A stretch of DNA of 64,000 nucleotides from Branchiostoma lanceolatum (taxonomy: Eukaryota > Chordata > Leptocardii > Amphioxiformes > Branchiostomatidae). The notes below the pieces were generated by a model. It was not told the origin of the DNA. It did not search any database and saw nothing but the letters and a program-made list of their open reading frames with translations. This document shows positions 34,300 to 46,253 of the stretch, piece by piece. The position numbers were made by a program, and so were the translations under genes. The stretch is taken from assembly GCF_035083965.1 (NCBI RefSeq), contig NC_089727.1, positions 7,693,501 through 7,757,500 of the forward strand, read 5' to 3'. Within the stretch, counting starts at the first letter, position 1. Every line of letters begins with the position of its first letter.

Positions 34300-36223
34300 A
34301 TGGAGTTTCTCAACATCTCATCTGAAGCCGCCACACACTTGACCTCCGTCATGGCTGCCTCTTTCACAAAAGTCGCAAACGTCACGGAACAACTCGTCGG
34401 TGGCCCTCTATATCACTTTATGACACGTCATGCAGACGTCATCTATGACCTTGCCAAGAATGTAACCAACATCACGGCAGAAGGCGTCAGCAGCCTCGTA
34501 AAAGCCACAGACGAGGTCGGCACTTGCGAGTTCATCTTCAGCAACACCACTACAGGAAACGTCACCAGGGAGGTAGTGAGCTATAACCCAGCCGACTGTG
34601 GTTTGTACGCCCTCTACCCACCGATAAAATATCTACTGGTCCTCATCCTCATTGTCTGCACACTCTGGGCACTCTTCGGCAACGGTTGTCTACTAGGCGT
34701 GATCATGACTGCCAACGACATGCAGGTACGTGCTTTCTAGCCTGTGTTACACAATATCTAGCTGTCGGGGGCTTATTAGGCCTCCCCCTTGAGAGCTTGT
34801 GGCCATACACCTCTAATTCGAGAGAACAAGTCCCATTCCTAGAGTTACCAATGGGAGTTCAGGATTCTTTATCACTATAAAAAGCCATCCAATAGGAGCT
34901 GATAATTCTCTGTCATTATGGAAACCAGTCATCGCACCTCCAACACGATGGTAACAGACAATTATCAGTTTGCACATTATATGCACAAATCAACAAGATT
35001 ATGGTGTTCACAATTCTACTGGCTTAGAGGTGTTGGCCATCAAGCTTCTAGGGGCTGAGTAGTGGAAGAGCTGCTAGAAGCTTGGCTAGGTGTTTTCTGA
35101 TCAATCTAAGTTTTTAAAAGTCTTATGATTGACACTGTGTTGGCCTTAAACTACAGCTTACGTGATAAACTTTTCGTGTGTACAGCAAGAATGCAGGGGT
35201 ACACATTTCTTGTCTCTGTTGCAGTTTTATTTCTAACATTGATAGAAATGACATACGAGGTAGAAAGAAATTACTAGTTTAGTATTGAATTTCAACCCCC
35301 CTCTGCATTAAGATATGGTAAACAGGGCTATGGGATATGATATTGTTATAGATTCAGGCAGATATGAACCCTTTTGTTAACCAGGAATAAACCTCTTTCA
35401 GGAACCTGGTAGCATTTTTCTGTGTGCCTTGGCCATCTGCGACATTGCCCGGTGCCTGATGTACTCCCCTAGCACCATCCACAGTCTGTTGAGCGGCGCA
35501 CCTCCCGGTTGGCTCGGGTGCAGGATCCAAGCTTTCCTATTCTCCTTCCTGAACTGTCTGACCATCTACCTCCAGACAGGTCTCTTGTTCTGCCGCTGGG
35601 TACACATCTCGTTTCCATACCACTTCGCCTCGCACCTGGCAAGCAACCGACTCGCCCTCGGCATGGTCGCCTGCTTCAGCATCGCCCTGATGCCGCCTCT
35701 GGTCGGGCTCGCACGGGTCGGGCGTGTATCAACCTGGGCACTGGACGTGGCTTCCGTCGACATCGCGAAGCCTGTGAGCCTGCTGCTACCGTGTATCCCC
35801 GGTGGTACAGAGAGCGTCGTTGCCGTAATCCTGTGCGGCATCGGTGTGATCATCATGTGCTACATTGCCGGCCTGATCTCCAAAGTGGCATGGGACAACC
35901 AGAAGAAACACGACAAGAAACAGGCCTGGGTCACCCAAGCTGACCAACTGCAGAAGAACCTCAAAGCTGTGAAGACCTTCGGGATCGTTGTGGGGGTCCA
36001 GTGGGTTTGTTGGGCCCCGTCAATAATCCTGCTGACCCTGGTCAAGTTAGGAGGCATCACAGTTCACATAAGCACAATGGCGATCTGGGGGGACATCACC
36101 TACGGCATCATGCAGACCTCGACCTTTTCAGATTCAATCGTCTACGCCTATCGCATCGACATCTACCGCAAGGCCGCGAAGAAGGCCTACCGCAAGATTC
36201 GAAACATCATGAATGATTTCTAA
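34300..36223 (+). CDS. Divergent class A (rhodopsin-like) orphan GPCR, two exons
   Basis: Exons 34300-34725 and 35402-36223 join in phase to 415 residues. Residues 1-108 are an extracellular tail with several N-glycosylation sequons (NIS, NVT, NIT, NTT). TM1 (about 111-135) has the class A G-N pair (LFGNGCLLG). TM2 (about 145-163) has LAICD. Trp179 and Cys182 mark the first extracellular loop and start of TM3, and Cys273 is a likely disulfide partner. TM6 has a CWAP motif (345-348), and TM7 ends DSIVYAY in place of NPxxY, followed by a basic helix 8. The DRY motif at the end of TM3 is replaced by CRW (206-208). The chain therefore has seven-helix features but unusual signalling motifs. The ligand is unknown. 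A splice acceptor at 34261-34263 leaves 12 open codons before the ATG, so an upstream exon, coding or not, is likely. Confidence 0.8.
34726..35401 (+). other. Intron of the GPCR gene
   Basis: GTACGT donor and a CTCTTTCAG acceptor; 676 bp. No repeat or gene recognised inside. Confidence 0.7.
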
Positions 36224-36723
36224 GTAGTGGGAATTATTTTCTGCTCGCAGCGTGCAGATAGCTTTTTAAAACGATAAACAGTCAAACCTGGCTGGTCAAC
36301 CATCTAGCACCGCCAACCACCCCCAGTAATAACATAAGCCACATGAAACAGTCCTGTCCAATTTTACATAGTTTAGACTCACTGCCAACCAACCCAACGT
36401 ACCCAACTAGCAATCTGTTTTTTTTTTTTGTAGTCTCTATGGAGCATTCCTGCCCCAATCAACAAGTTATTCAATGGAAAAAAAAAACACCGAGTTAAGG
36501 TTTGAACAGTAAAAAATGGTAAAGACATATTTGAAAATAGCTAACAGGTTAAAAGCGTTTCAGGTCAAATGACATGGGCCAATGGGGAGAGGCCTTGACA
36601 GCATGGGAATATTTGTCACAGTGTGTCAACTGATAAGTTTTAGGTTCCACATGTAAGAGAGTCTTATCATGCAATATAGCGGACTTTTCTCATCAATCAT
36701 GCAAACTATAGGGGGATCGTGTT

Positions 36724-36765
<42 letters not shown>

Positions 36766-36801
36766 AACACACACAAACACACACACACACACGCACACAC
36801 A

Positions 36802-36850
<49 letters not shown>
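36724..36850. repeat. CA microsatellite
   Basis: (CA)n with occasional CGCA and ACAA interruptions, continuing as diverged ACACAG/ACATAC units to about 36,905. Confidence 0.95.
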
Positions 36851-36853
<3 letters not shown>

Positions 36854-38126
36854 TACACTCACACAGAAACACGCACACACAAACACAGAAAAAACAAACA
36901 AACATACATTCATTTACGTGACTGTCTCTTGTCACGCGACGATCAACATCAAGTCACGTGACAAGAGAACTCCAAGACGAGATCTGACTGTATTAGGGTT
37001 GAAGAATAGACAGAGTGTTCGTCTCGAAAGCTTCCCAGAGCAAACTATTTATGTTGTGTGTAAGGCTTGAATATTTGTTTAAAATACATTCATTTCTTTC
37101 TCCCTCTTTAATGTACTGGACTACTTTAAAGTGCTATATAACCTTGGGCGCAATGGTTCCTGTTACATCGTCTTCTGGAAACAATGCGACATTGATAACA
37201 TTCACGAACAATATGACTTTTCTTCAGTTTATTCAGCAAGGTTACTATTACAAACCTAGAAAAATGTGTTGCACGCAACAAGAAGTGCGATATAAACATG
37301 TGAATGCTCAAAACGTATCTGAACAAACATAGATTCTAAATATTAACGTGAAATAACCATTAGGTACTCATGTACAGAAATAAAATTGAACTTTGTCACG
37401 CCATATGATCTTGCTATCATCAAAAGCAGCGTCTTTACATAAAAAGGTACAGTGTAATTATCTGCCATGAACTGAACAAATAATAGATGTCAGTAGATTC
37501 TATATAATAGGTAACGCTACAAAACGTATTGTTGACAGTAAGTTAATGATAAATCAATAAAAATGTATGAAATATGTAATTCAGCATAGTTAATACTTAT
37601 CAAACCACAAACTGAACTCTTTCTGTCAGATCCCTTCAGTCCAGTATACATTCCAGTTCATCATAAGAAGGACGGAAAATATGTACAATACATATATACA
37701 CAGGTCCAATGATCAGTGGGATGTTGACCTGCCCTTTACAAAGGACAATGAGCAGTGGAACGAAAGCTGAAATTTTGTACTAAAGGCTCATATAACGTTA
37801 TATCTATCTATAAGTGTAGCATAAGTACAATAGGATGTGCACTCGCTGAATCTATCAATACACTATTCACATCTGATCAAATCTTGCTTCATCTCATCTT
37901 ACACGATTGTGTATATGTTACAGTAGTAGCTTGGCATAAGTCACACCAGTTTTATATTTCCTTGTTTCCTAGACAACATTAAGCGAAATCGTAGCAAGAG
38001 GACATAAAAAGAGAATGCTCAAAGGGAAAGTTGAATCTGAAACCATGTGTACCAAGCATCAGACATTCGCCGCAGACTTTTTCCATGTTCATCTTCCAGT
38101 TAAGCAGTATATTTTATAAATACGTC

Positions 38127-38202
38127 TAACCAACCAATCAACCAACCAACCAACTAACCAACCAACCAACCAACCAACCAACCAACCAACCAACCAACCA
38201 AT
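38127..38202. repeat. (CCAA)n microsatellite
   Basis: Some eighteen units of AACC with occasional AATC or AACT variants. Confidence 0.95.
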
Positions 38203-38879
38203 TAGATTGCTGTTACCTCATCGTCAAAATGATAGTAAGATTCATAACTGTACCACTCAAATGTCGATGGCACAAAGGACCAACGTGGCTGCTTTTGTAT
38301 TATCTTAGAATATTCGTTCACGAATTCGAAGTCAAGCCAAAAAGAAAGGAACTAAAGCAATGCCTATTTGAAGGCTTCCGTTGTGAAGTTAAAATAACTC
38401 GAAGTTCATTACTTTGCTTTAAGCTGCTAAAGTGTTCAAGGGAAAAAAAGACGTCAGAACATTTTATGTCAATTCAAATCGTTTCGTTACTGGTCATGAA
38501 AGGGCCTGATTGACATATCAAAAAGTCATTTGGGATGACGATGTTCAAAAGACTACACCATAACATTTGATAATGTTTTCGTTTTCTACTTGTAAAATTC
38601 AGATTTAAATTGGAAGGAAAACGACCATTTTGGTACCTGCAGTAGATTTTGTTTATCTTGTCTTGAAACATTTCAGACACAACAAACATTTCAAGGTCTT
38701 ATAAAGACCTACCAAAATATTAAAAACAATCCATCCAGGTCTTCTCTAACGTTATCGTGCGAACAGACATCTCTGTCACAAACGAACAGCAGTCACTACA
38801 ATACTTCCATTTCACAGAGATAGTTATTTTGGGTAGAAAAGATTTGAGTGGTGTCATCATCAGAACCTGCCAATCATGA

Positions 38880-40358
38880 TCAGGCATCAGTACAGTGTAT
38901 CTGATCATGACCGCTGGTTGTTACAGTATCTCTAGTGTCTGTGTTGTTGAAAATAACACCAGGGTTTGGGCCAACAGAACGATTTCTGGTCCACCACTTC
39001 CAACACATTGTGAGAATGATGCCACTAATGAGGACAGTGCCAGCAATCGCACCAGCGATGGGGGCAATTAGAACAGACAGGGAGAAATAACGATCAGATT
39101 CAGGTTCTTCTGACGGTAAAGAATGGACGAGAACAGTGGGGGAAGATGCAAGGTAGCTGTTACTCGTGGGATGGGTTGAAGTGACAGTGGTACATATGGA
39201 AAGAGATGAAGCCATTGCATTAGTCGTGGGCACATCCAAATGAACACCAACAGAGAGTGTGGAAGATGTGGAGCCACGAGGGTTTGCTGCAGTGCAGGTG
39301 TACAGGCCAGCGTCTGATGCTGTAACATTTGTTATGGTGATTGTGCTAATGGTACCATTCACCTCCACAGTCACCCTCCCACCTGACCCAACAGTTGCAT
39401 TCACTCCGGATGGGAGGGTGACTGTGATGTCAGGTGAGGGGATCCCTGAAGCTTGACAGATCAAATGAAGAGTCAGCTCCTGCACCAATGAGTTATCGTC
39501 ACCCCTCTGAAAACTTACAACGGTTGGCTCTTCACAGATCAGATCTTCAGGATTGATTTCTTTAAGCTTTTGCCCTTGGAAGTTGTCTGGCTGAGAACAT
39601 GTAATCTGATTTTCAAATGAATGAAACCCATTCATCTTTAGCCTAAAGGGAACTATCCTACAGTCACACTTCCAAGGGTTGTTGTTAATAAATACTACAG
39701 AGATTGCTGACAACTCATCATAGATTGTCGAGGACAGAGTCACCAGTTGGTTATCACGCAGATTTAACCATCTTAGCTGTGTTAGATTTGAAAATGTGCC
39801 AGGATGGATGTTAGCTATTGTGTTGTTGTTCAGAAACAAAGTGTTAAGTTGTGGCAGATCTGAAAACGTAGCAGGCTGAATGTTGCTTATTTTGTTTTCC
39901 TGTAGATACAACTTTCGAAGCTTTGGTAGATTTGAAAACGCACCAGGGTGAATGTAAGTTATTTGGTTGTCCCTCAGGTACAACCTTTGGAGCTGTGGTG
40001 GACTTGAGACTATATCGGCCTGAATGTTAGTTATTTTGTTGTTGTCCAGATACAAACTTTTAAGCTGTAGTAGATTTGAGAATGTACCAGGCTGGATATA
40101 GGTTATTCGGTTGGAGGACAGGTCTATACTAGTCAAATCCTTGTATCTTAAGAAAGCACGTTGATTGACGGTTCTGATGGCATTGCTTTGTAACAAAAGT
40201 TCCCTGATATGTGTTGGCAGATACTGGGGAACAGTGCTGAGGCCTCTATTGCTGCAGCCGCAGAATACTGAACAGCTGCTGCTGCAGGCTGAGGTGGATC
40301 CAGTCCCCTTCAGGACGATGAGTAAAAGAGCCAGTAGTCCCTTTAGCTTACTGCCCAT
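38880..40358 (-). CDS. LRR-Ig single-pass membrane protein, single coding exon
   Basis: From ATG 40358-40356 the frame gives 492 residues. Order: signal peptide (1-24, GLLALLLIVL core); cysteine-rich LRRNT (25-48, CSSSCSVFCGC); seven leucine-rich repeats of 24 residues (about 50-218) with the typical LxxLxLxxN spacing; LRRCT beginning NPWKCDC (Cys231, Cys233, Cys254, Cys275); one Ig domain (Cys301 to Cys355 in DAGLYTC); a Ser/Thr-rich stalk; a transmembrane helix (about 427-452); and a 40-residue cytoplasmic tail without a recognised motif. This architecture is that of the LRIG/LINGO/AMIGO-like adhesion and receptor proteins, which are greatly expanded in lancelets. I cannot assign one vertebrate orthologue. 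I chose Met16 of the longer open frame because a strong acceptor (CTCTCCTTCCTTACAG) lies directly before it, implying a 5' non-coding exon. Confidence 0.88.
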   Translation of the reverse strand: MGSKLKGLLALLLIVLKGTGSTSACSSSCSVFCGCSNRGLSTVPQYLPTHIRELLLQSNAIRTVNQRAFLRYKDLTSIDLSSNRITYIQPGTFSNLLQLKSLYLDNNKITNIQADIVSSPPQLQRLYLRDNQITYIHPGAFSNLPKLRKLYLQENKISNIQPATFSDLPQLNTLFLNNNTIANIHPGTFSNLTQLRWLNLRDNQLVTLSSTIYDELSAISVVFINNNPWKCDCRIVPFRLKMNGFHSFENQITCSQPDNFQGQKLKEINPEDLICEEPTVVSFQRGDDNSLVQELTLHLICQASGIPSPDITVTLPSGVNATVGSGGRVTVEVNGTISTITITNVTASDAGLYTCTAANPRGSTSSTLSVGVHLDVPTTNAMASSLSICTTVTSTHPTSNSYLASSPTVLVHSLPSEEPESDRYFSLSVLIAPIAGAIAGTVLISGIILTMCWKWWTRNRSVGPNPGVIFNNTDTRDTVTTSGHDQIHCTDA

Positions 40359-40779
40359 TTTGTCTGTAAGGAAGGAGAGTAATGTAAATGCAACTGGAAG
40401 CACATTATGAACTAGCTAGCCCTAAGATATCTGTATATGAATATGAATCAATGGATGAAGGCAGTGATTTTTCAAGCCCTTAATTAATGTGCCGTTTCTG
40501 CTGTTCTTCATATAAGTGACTACAATGTTCTAATGGTTTATAAGTGGTAATCAATTCAACTAGTTAAAATTATATCCCAAAACCGGTGTGTAGGCAAAGT
40601 AGCTAAGTAAAGCCGACAATTTTGGATTTTTTTTTTATTCCATTATAATAAGGAATGACCAGCAGTGTGTGATTCAATGTATTTTACTTAAAGAAAACAA
40701 CTCATCCTATATACTCTACCAAATATGCAAGCCCTATATTCTTGGAAGGTATTAAAACGATTAAAACTAAATTCTAAAA

Positions 40780-41670
40780 TGGACTTCCACAACCTCATAC
40801 ATTCGCCAAATGATGTTGACCTTTTCGAGTGACGTATTACAAAATTATTCTCTGTGTTTATGCAAATAAGGTCCCCATTTCCATAAATTGCATCAGCTCA
40901 TCATATTCTCTACCGAATTAAAACGAGTTGTTCGAAGTATTGAAATCTTATTTAGCAAAGAACGCTATCATAGCATTTCCTCATAAACTATGTAAACGAG
41001 GCCTTGATTTTATAAACTATGTAAACGAGGCCTTGATTTTCATCATTTATGTCCAATAATGTTTACCTTCAAATGCTACAAGAACGAAACTCTCATCATT
41101 CACCACTGTGGAATTATAGCATTTCCTCATTGATTAGGTAAATAAAATCTCCATCTGTGTAATTGACATATATGAATATTCCTCTCTTTCTCAGTTACAT
41201 ATGTCACGTGTTTGACAGTCCTGTAATGGAATGCAGCGAATTTATACAGCGGTTTCCTCATCAATTGTGTAAATCTCCTACTGATAAACATAATAAGCAT
41301 CTAATTATGTATATCATCACTGAGGCTTTGTACATACCAAAAATCATGACGATCCGTCAATCCTTTCTTGAGCTTTTCTCTTCGAAAGTCTGAAGGTTAA
41401 AAAAACAGCTAGGAGGCCCAAACCTACACTGCTTACTCTCTGCCCAAAGAGCTAACTACCACTCAGAAATCACGGCCATAGAATGTGCCTTGACAACAAG
41501 ATATCAAAACCGGAAGGTCCGCTGCAGTACCAGAATAAGCCGCTAGTGGGTCCAAAATGTAATAATTTCGAGGACTCATCAAAACACGCACTTAAGTATC
41601 CAGACAAAGTTATCGCGACACACACGAGCGCTCCCGAAGCATAACCTTCTTGGCGAAGGTAATAAAGCAA
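40780..41670 (-). repeat. Inverted relative of the TATCTTCGCC-type element
   Basis: The minus strand starts at 41,661 with CTTCGCCAAGAAGGTTATG and continues with CCACTAGCGGCTTATTCTGG and TACTGCAGCGGACC, as in the elements at 31.3 and 33.3 kb. It then runs into AT-rich blocks. It lies upstream of the LRR-Ig gene. Limits approximate. Confidence 0.5.
40983..41040 (+). repeat. Perfect tandem duplication of 29 bp
   Basis: Two back-to-back copies of a 29-bp unit that starts ATAAACTATGTAAACGAGGC and ends CTTGATTTT. Confidence 0.95.
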
Positions 41671-43099
41671 TGCCATGCACACATACATACCTTATTGCTT
41701 TCTTCGCAGTTGAATGCTGTGTAGAAGGTAGAATCTTTTGTGTGCTTCTCCCAAGTTGAGTTGGGCCGTCAAGACGATTAGGATCACTTTTAAACAAATT
41801 GATCTCCAAAGCTACCTACAATGTACAGGGGATACATAATGTCATTTAAAAGCAAACTCCTGTTAAACAGCAACACCAAGATCAGCAACTGTTTACTTGA
41901 GTGATGTGAGTCTTTTTGATGGGTGCTTACTTTTACTGAATACTTTCCCAGAATGGATAAAGTCGAAATGAAAAGAAATATCCAAGTCGAATTACACTGG
42001 TAATGTTTATAGTTAAAGCCCATATACTTATGACAACAAGTCTGAGGAGGGGTCTGAGGGGTGCTAGTATACGACTTCTATACGTCTCAACGACTTAAAA
42101 ATATACCTTTAACTATGATGAAATATGATCGCTTATATGCTAAAACGTGTGTTTTCATGTTGTGCACTGTTCGTTGATGAAAAACAGCACAGCTTACAGA
42201 AACGCATACGTCGTGAACTATAAGATACCCCATGGGAAAAAGACAGAAAAGCATTATACAAGCGTTATGCTGTCGGACACACTTGTGCTTCTGTCCCAAT
42301 GGGAAAAGGGGGCCCCGTCAGGTAGTTTACGGGCGTTTTTTTAACACTTAAAGGTGTTACCCCTACAGGGCCCCCTGGGACACCCTATGCCATGGCTACC
42401 GGGCTATTTTTCGGCTCGGCCGGGGCCCTAGATGATTTTATTTCTTACTTAAATTCAAACCGGCACCCTGTAACAAATAGGCGCCGTGAGCTACTCGCAA
42501 GAACACCGAGAGGTACCTTTCCGCGATCCGGTGTCCGGCAGTCCATCGGGACAAATTTGCGGCTTCGGGGCCCGGCCGGGGCTACATCCCCTATGCGGGT
42601 ACCGGTGCATTACATAGCCACATAACCCATCGAGTGAGTACCAACCGAGAATTTAAAAAACTAGAAGACAGAGAAACTCCTGAAGCTGTAGGAAATCATT
42701 TCAGGGGTAATGATAAAAAATGTGAATGCTGTCTCCAACAAAGCTACCCTAGGCTAGTATTTCTTCCAAGCTAAGCATAGTGCACACGAAATAGAACGCC
42801 GATTTGATAATGACTCAGGTAAACAGAAGAATTCCGTGATATGCGTTACTTTATTCCTGTAAGGGTTGCTTGGAGGAGATAACAAAACATTCCTTCGTCC
42901 CAGTCACTATATAATTCCTTATAAAATACAGATTTCCTACAACCCTTAAACTTATACAAATGTATCTATGAACAAAGTCTGTACTGAACAAAGGTCTCAG
43001 TTCCACTCTAGTGCTTGTGGTTGCATTGCGAAAACAGTCACTGTAGTATGCAAAAAAAAACATTCCAGCTCGATTAGAAGCTTTTCTTAGTTAAACAGT
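41671..43099. other. Intergenic; repeats but no gene seen
   Basis: Includes the GC-rich repeat block at 42300-42625 described separately. The short open frames here show no family features. Confidence 0.4.
42300..42625 (+). repeat. GGCCGGGGCCCT-containing repeat, copy 2
   Basis: A GC-rich block in AT-rich surroundings, with GGGGCCCCGTCAGGTAG, GGCCCCCTGGGAC and TCGGCCGGGGCCCTAGATG. It resembles 30955-31115 on the opposite strand. A KpnI-like GGGTACC-rich end (42595-42605) was noted. Class unknown. Confidence 0.4.
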
Positions 43100-43103
43100 T
43101 AAC

Positions 43104-43345
43104 CGGTGCAATGGCCTAATCGGTAGAGTGTTTGTCTTGCACACGGTAGGTCGATCCCCGGCCGGGTCATACCAAAGACCTTTAAACTGGTAAGGCACTC
43201 AGCATTTGGGAAAGAGTATGGGAGTTGAACACGCCACCTGTGGACTAGCCCCTTGCTGTAGTGACTGCACAAAGTTATGGGCCATTGGCGCCGCCCTATG
43301 CATCATCTGGTGCGGGAAAGACTTTAACTAAAATAAAGAGTTGCA
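43104..43345 (+). mobile_element. tRNA-derived SINE, family A, plus-strand copy
   Basis: The head CCGGTGCAATGGCCTAATCGG contains box A, and GGTCGATCCCCGGCC is box B. The body carries CATTTGGGAAAGAGTATGG and the tail CATCATCTGGTGCGGGAAAG, matching the minus-strand copy at 30464-30733. The 3' end is followed by AAAATAAAGAGTTG repeats. Confidence 0.75.
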
Positions 43346-43499
43346 AAATAAAGAGTTGATGTTTAAGACAAAGACTTACCTAGTAGGGCAGTGTCTTGAA
43401 CTGTATCGTGACTCAAACACCAGTCAAAGAAGCCGGGAAAGTCTTGATGGTGACTTGGTTGTGCCTGGCGTGGTAAACCTTATAAACTGCGCGGTTATC

Positions 43500-43702
43500 T
43501 AGCCTCTACCAGGCTCCAGAGGCGGCTGGGAAGAGTAGAAATTGGCCAAATATACAGGAAAACATGCAAGAGGAGTTAGTCTGCTATAGGGGTACGGCAT
43601 ATTGGACCCTCCCTCCGTAGCCGACTCCCTTAGCATAATATTCACTCTATTTGGCCAATTTCTACAATTTTTCCAACCATCCGCGAAGCCTGGTAGAGGC
43701 TA
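43500..43702. mobile_element. MITE with TAGCCTCTACCAGGCT termini, copy 3
   Basis: Ends TAGCCTCTACCAGGCT and CCTGGTAGAGGCTA are exact inverses. Subterminal GTAGAAATTGGCCAAATA is also inverted at the right (ATTTGGCCAATTTCTAC). Confidence 0.85.
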
Positions 43703-44444
43703 GCAGTTATCCACGTATAACGTTATGTATAGATGCCCACACAGCTTCTGCTCCTGTAGAATTGAATTCTACATTTTTCGCTGAAAGGAATTAGACTCTT
43801 GGTAACTTTGCAGGAGGCGAAAATCAAGTTCGCTCTGATGTTGACATTCCAAGTCGGCTCCATACTTTAGGAAAGAAATTGTGGTCAAGAGACGGCGGAT
43901 TTTTCATCACAGTTTAAGTCCCTGCCTATTTGTAACTGATTGTTTTTGCAAATTACTTTGCTTGAAATAATCCTGATTTGCAGGGAAAGGAAATTGGAAT
44001 TTACCGCATTTATCGAAAAGCCTTCGTTTTCTGTTTTACGTTCACTTGTTGGACCTGCAGGTGCATACAGTTATAACATCGTCATTTCTTTGATGAAGGT
44101 TTTGATAAAACTATAATTAATTACTATCACTAATTCAAGGTTTAAGCATTTCGACTAACAACAAGAAAAAGACGCTTGATTAAGAGAATGGATTTTGGAT
44201 AAAGCCTCTGACAAATGTCTAATCCTTAACCATGTTACCCACCCAAACAGTTGAGCTTTCATGTCGATATTACTTCTAATACCAACAGCTTACACAGCGG
44301 TGTTCAACTGTGGGTGATCCTTCTTCTTTAAGCTTTCAAAATCCCAAAAGGGCCATACTAAGACATTTTTTTTTTTTTTAAATGGGCATCTGGACAAAAC
44401 AGAGGACAGGAGGCAAAACATAAAACTAATCATAGTTGTAATAG

Positions 44445-44765
44445 TGGGGTTCAAGCGTCAACTAACAGGGGTCTGTTTCTACTCGCCTCTTGTGTTTCGT
44501 TGGTTCCCACACCCTGTGAGCCTGGCAAAATGTGCCGCACAGGGATATCGAACTCTGGGGTTCGAGGACGAATCTTAAAAAGAAACGACGGAGTACTGTA
44601 ACAGTGGGGTTCAAGCGCCACTAACTCACCAGTCTAACGGATACGGACCTTTTAGCCTAGCGGTTATGGCATGGCGGGCCCGAGTTCGATCCCCGGAAGC
44701 AAGGACTCTGTTTCTACTCGCCTCTCGTGTTTCATAGTCATTCCCAGAAACAGTGATTACCTAGG
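44445..44765 (+). mobile_element. Second tRNA-like SINE family, two partial units
   Basis: The right unit contains TTTTAGCCTAGCGGTTATGG (box A-like) and CCGAGTTCGATCCCCGG (box B). Both units share GTGGGGTTCAAGCG and CTGTTTCTACTCGCCTC. It is not cloverleaf-competent as a tRNA gene by eye. Confidence 0.5.
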
Positions 44766-45142
44766 CACAGGGTCTGTTTTTAGGTTGATATTCCAGACCA
44801 GCATACATTCGTTGTTCTGAAAAGCAGCATATTAACTTGTATTTGCCTTTGCAATAATCTTTTGCTCAATTTAGCAAAAGAACTATAGACAATTGACTTA
44901 GAAGGATTACTTTTCTTTTGAAGTCAGGCCTGAAAGTTTACTGTAGACAAAACAAATGAGACCAAGAACGGAACTTGTGATGATTGGGATCCGGGAAGAA
45001 TTATTCTTCTTAGTGGGGGTGATGTAAATGTTGAAACATTCGCAAGCAAGGCCATTAGAGATGGCTAACTCCCCCCCCCTTATACCCATACTGCTTTGCA
45101 ACACAATAGTCCCTCTACTACATAGTGGCAACACATGCGTGC

Positions 45143-45239
45143 AAACACACACAGAGACACACATTCACAGACACACACACATACACGCACGCATGCGCAC
45201 ACAGGCATACATGTACACACACACATACACACACACATA

Positions 45240-45280
<41 letters not shown>
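45143..45280. repeat. CA microsatellite
   Basis: ACACAC/CATACA array with a pure (CA)n core at about 45,245-45,279. Confidence 0.9.
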
Positions 45281-45281
<1 letters not shown>

Positions 45282-46253
45282 TGTATGCACAAGAAACAAT
45301 GTAGTACTAGATGTAAGCTTGCATGTACATGTATTTCAATTCAGGAAGACACATACTACACAAGTGGTACCATGTTCCCAGTTAGTTACATGTCAGAAGT
45401 GGGACTCAGTGCTATTGACGAAGGCAGAAAATTATGGTGAGTCCTATTATCATGGTTGCTTTCCATGTGTTGGATATGAAGCTTGAATGAATTACATTAC
45501 CTAGTGAGTAGTGACAGATGTTCTTTCATATAAATGGTACCACTAACTGTTTAAATCAACATACACTCTGTATCATTTTAAATTTGTAGACAGTCAAAAG
45601 TCCATATTTCTCACATCATGCAGCAAATTATGTTTGTATTCACATAACAATACAATTCTTTTTACAAAACAAACAAGAAAATTCAAAAACATACTTTTGA
45701 CACAAAAAAAAAGAGGTACATTTGACCTAAAACAGTATTATCAATTATTTTCAACTTCTTGGAAACCTTAGGTAGCACATGTCACACAGTTGCAACCTGA
45801 GAGGTTCTATCAAATTGCATAAATCAATACAAACACATACATACAAACAATATCAAATGAGGTATTTCATTTCAAAGAAGCAGCAAGCAAAAGCAAATCC
45901 TTTCAGGAGATGCTGTCAAAATGATGAGTTCAGTTAAATGACCTTTGCGGGTGCTGTAACCTAAACAACGTGATAAAACAATTGTGAAACACAACACAAC
46001 ACAAACGTTCATTTGCAGAAATGTACTGTCCACCTAAATGTTTTATACTGAGTCTGATATCTTACAATTTTTCAAATGTTTCTTGTGCATTATCTTTCGT
46101 ATTGCAGATTAAATCTCAAAACTGAGGTAATGTGTCTAGTGAGCAGTTCTTACAGTGTTTCCTATAGCCTAGTGTAGAATCTAAAGGTAACTATGAACTT
46201 TAAGGTAATGCATGCATTTATAAGCATACACTATACATCCTAAGAGACAGAAA

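Larger units (their letters stand above)
36224..38879. other. Region between the GPCR and the LRR-Ig gene
   Basis: Contains the CA satellite (36724-36850), a small inverted repeat CTCTTGTCACGCGAC...GTCACGTGACAAGAGA (36930-36969) and a CCAA satellite (38127-38202). The two genes are convergent, so both 3' untranslated regions should be here; no polyadenylation site could be assigned with confidence. No other gene. Confidence 0.5.

Noticed and set aside
35509..35943. 144-residue Arg/Pro-rich frame inside the GPCR exon 2
   Set aside because: Out-of-frame shadow of the GPCR; no independent motif.
36626..37070. Open frames of 80-133 residues across the 36.7 kb satellite
   Set aside because: Same cause: (CA)n read as THTHTH or VCVCVC.
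40356..40403. Upstream Met (MLPVAF) as LRR-Ig start
   Set aside because: A polypyrimidine tract and CAG acceptor lie between it and the second Met, which alone gives a good signal peptide.
44640..44702. Possible tRNA gene
   Set aside because: Box A and B are present, but the segment does not pair into a cloverleaf by eye and sits in a repeated unit, so it was called a SINE.
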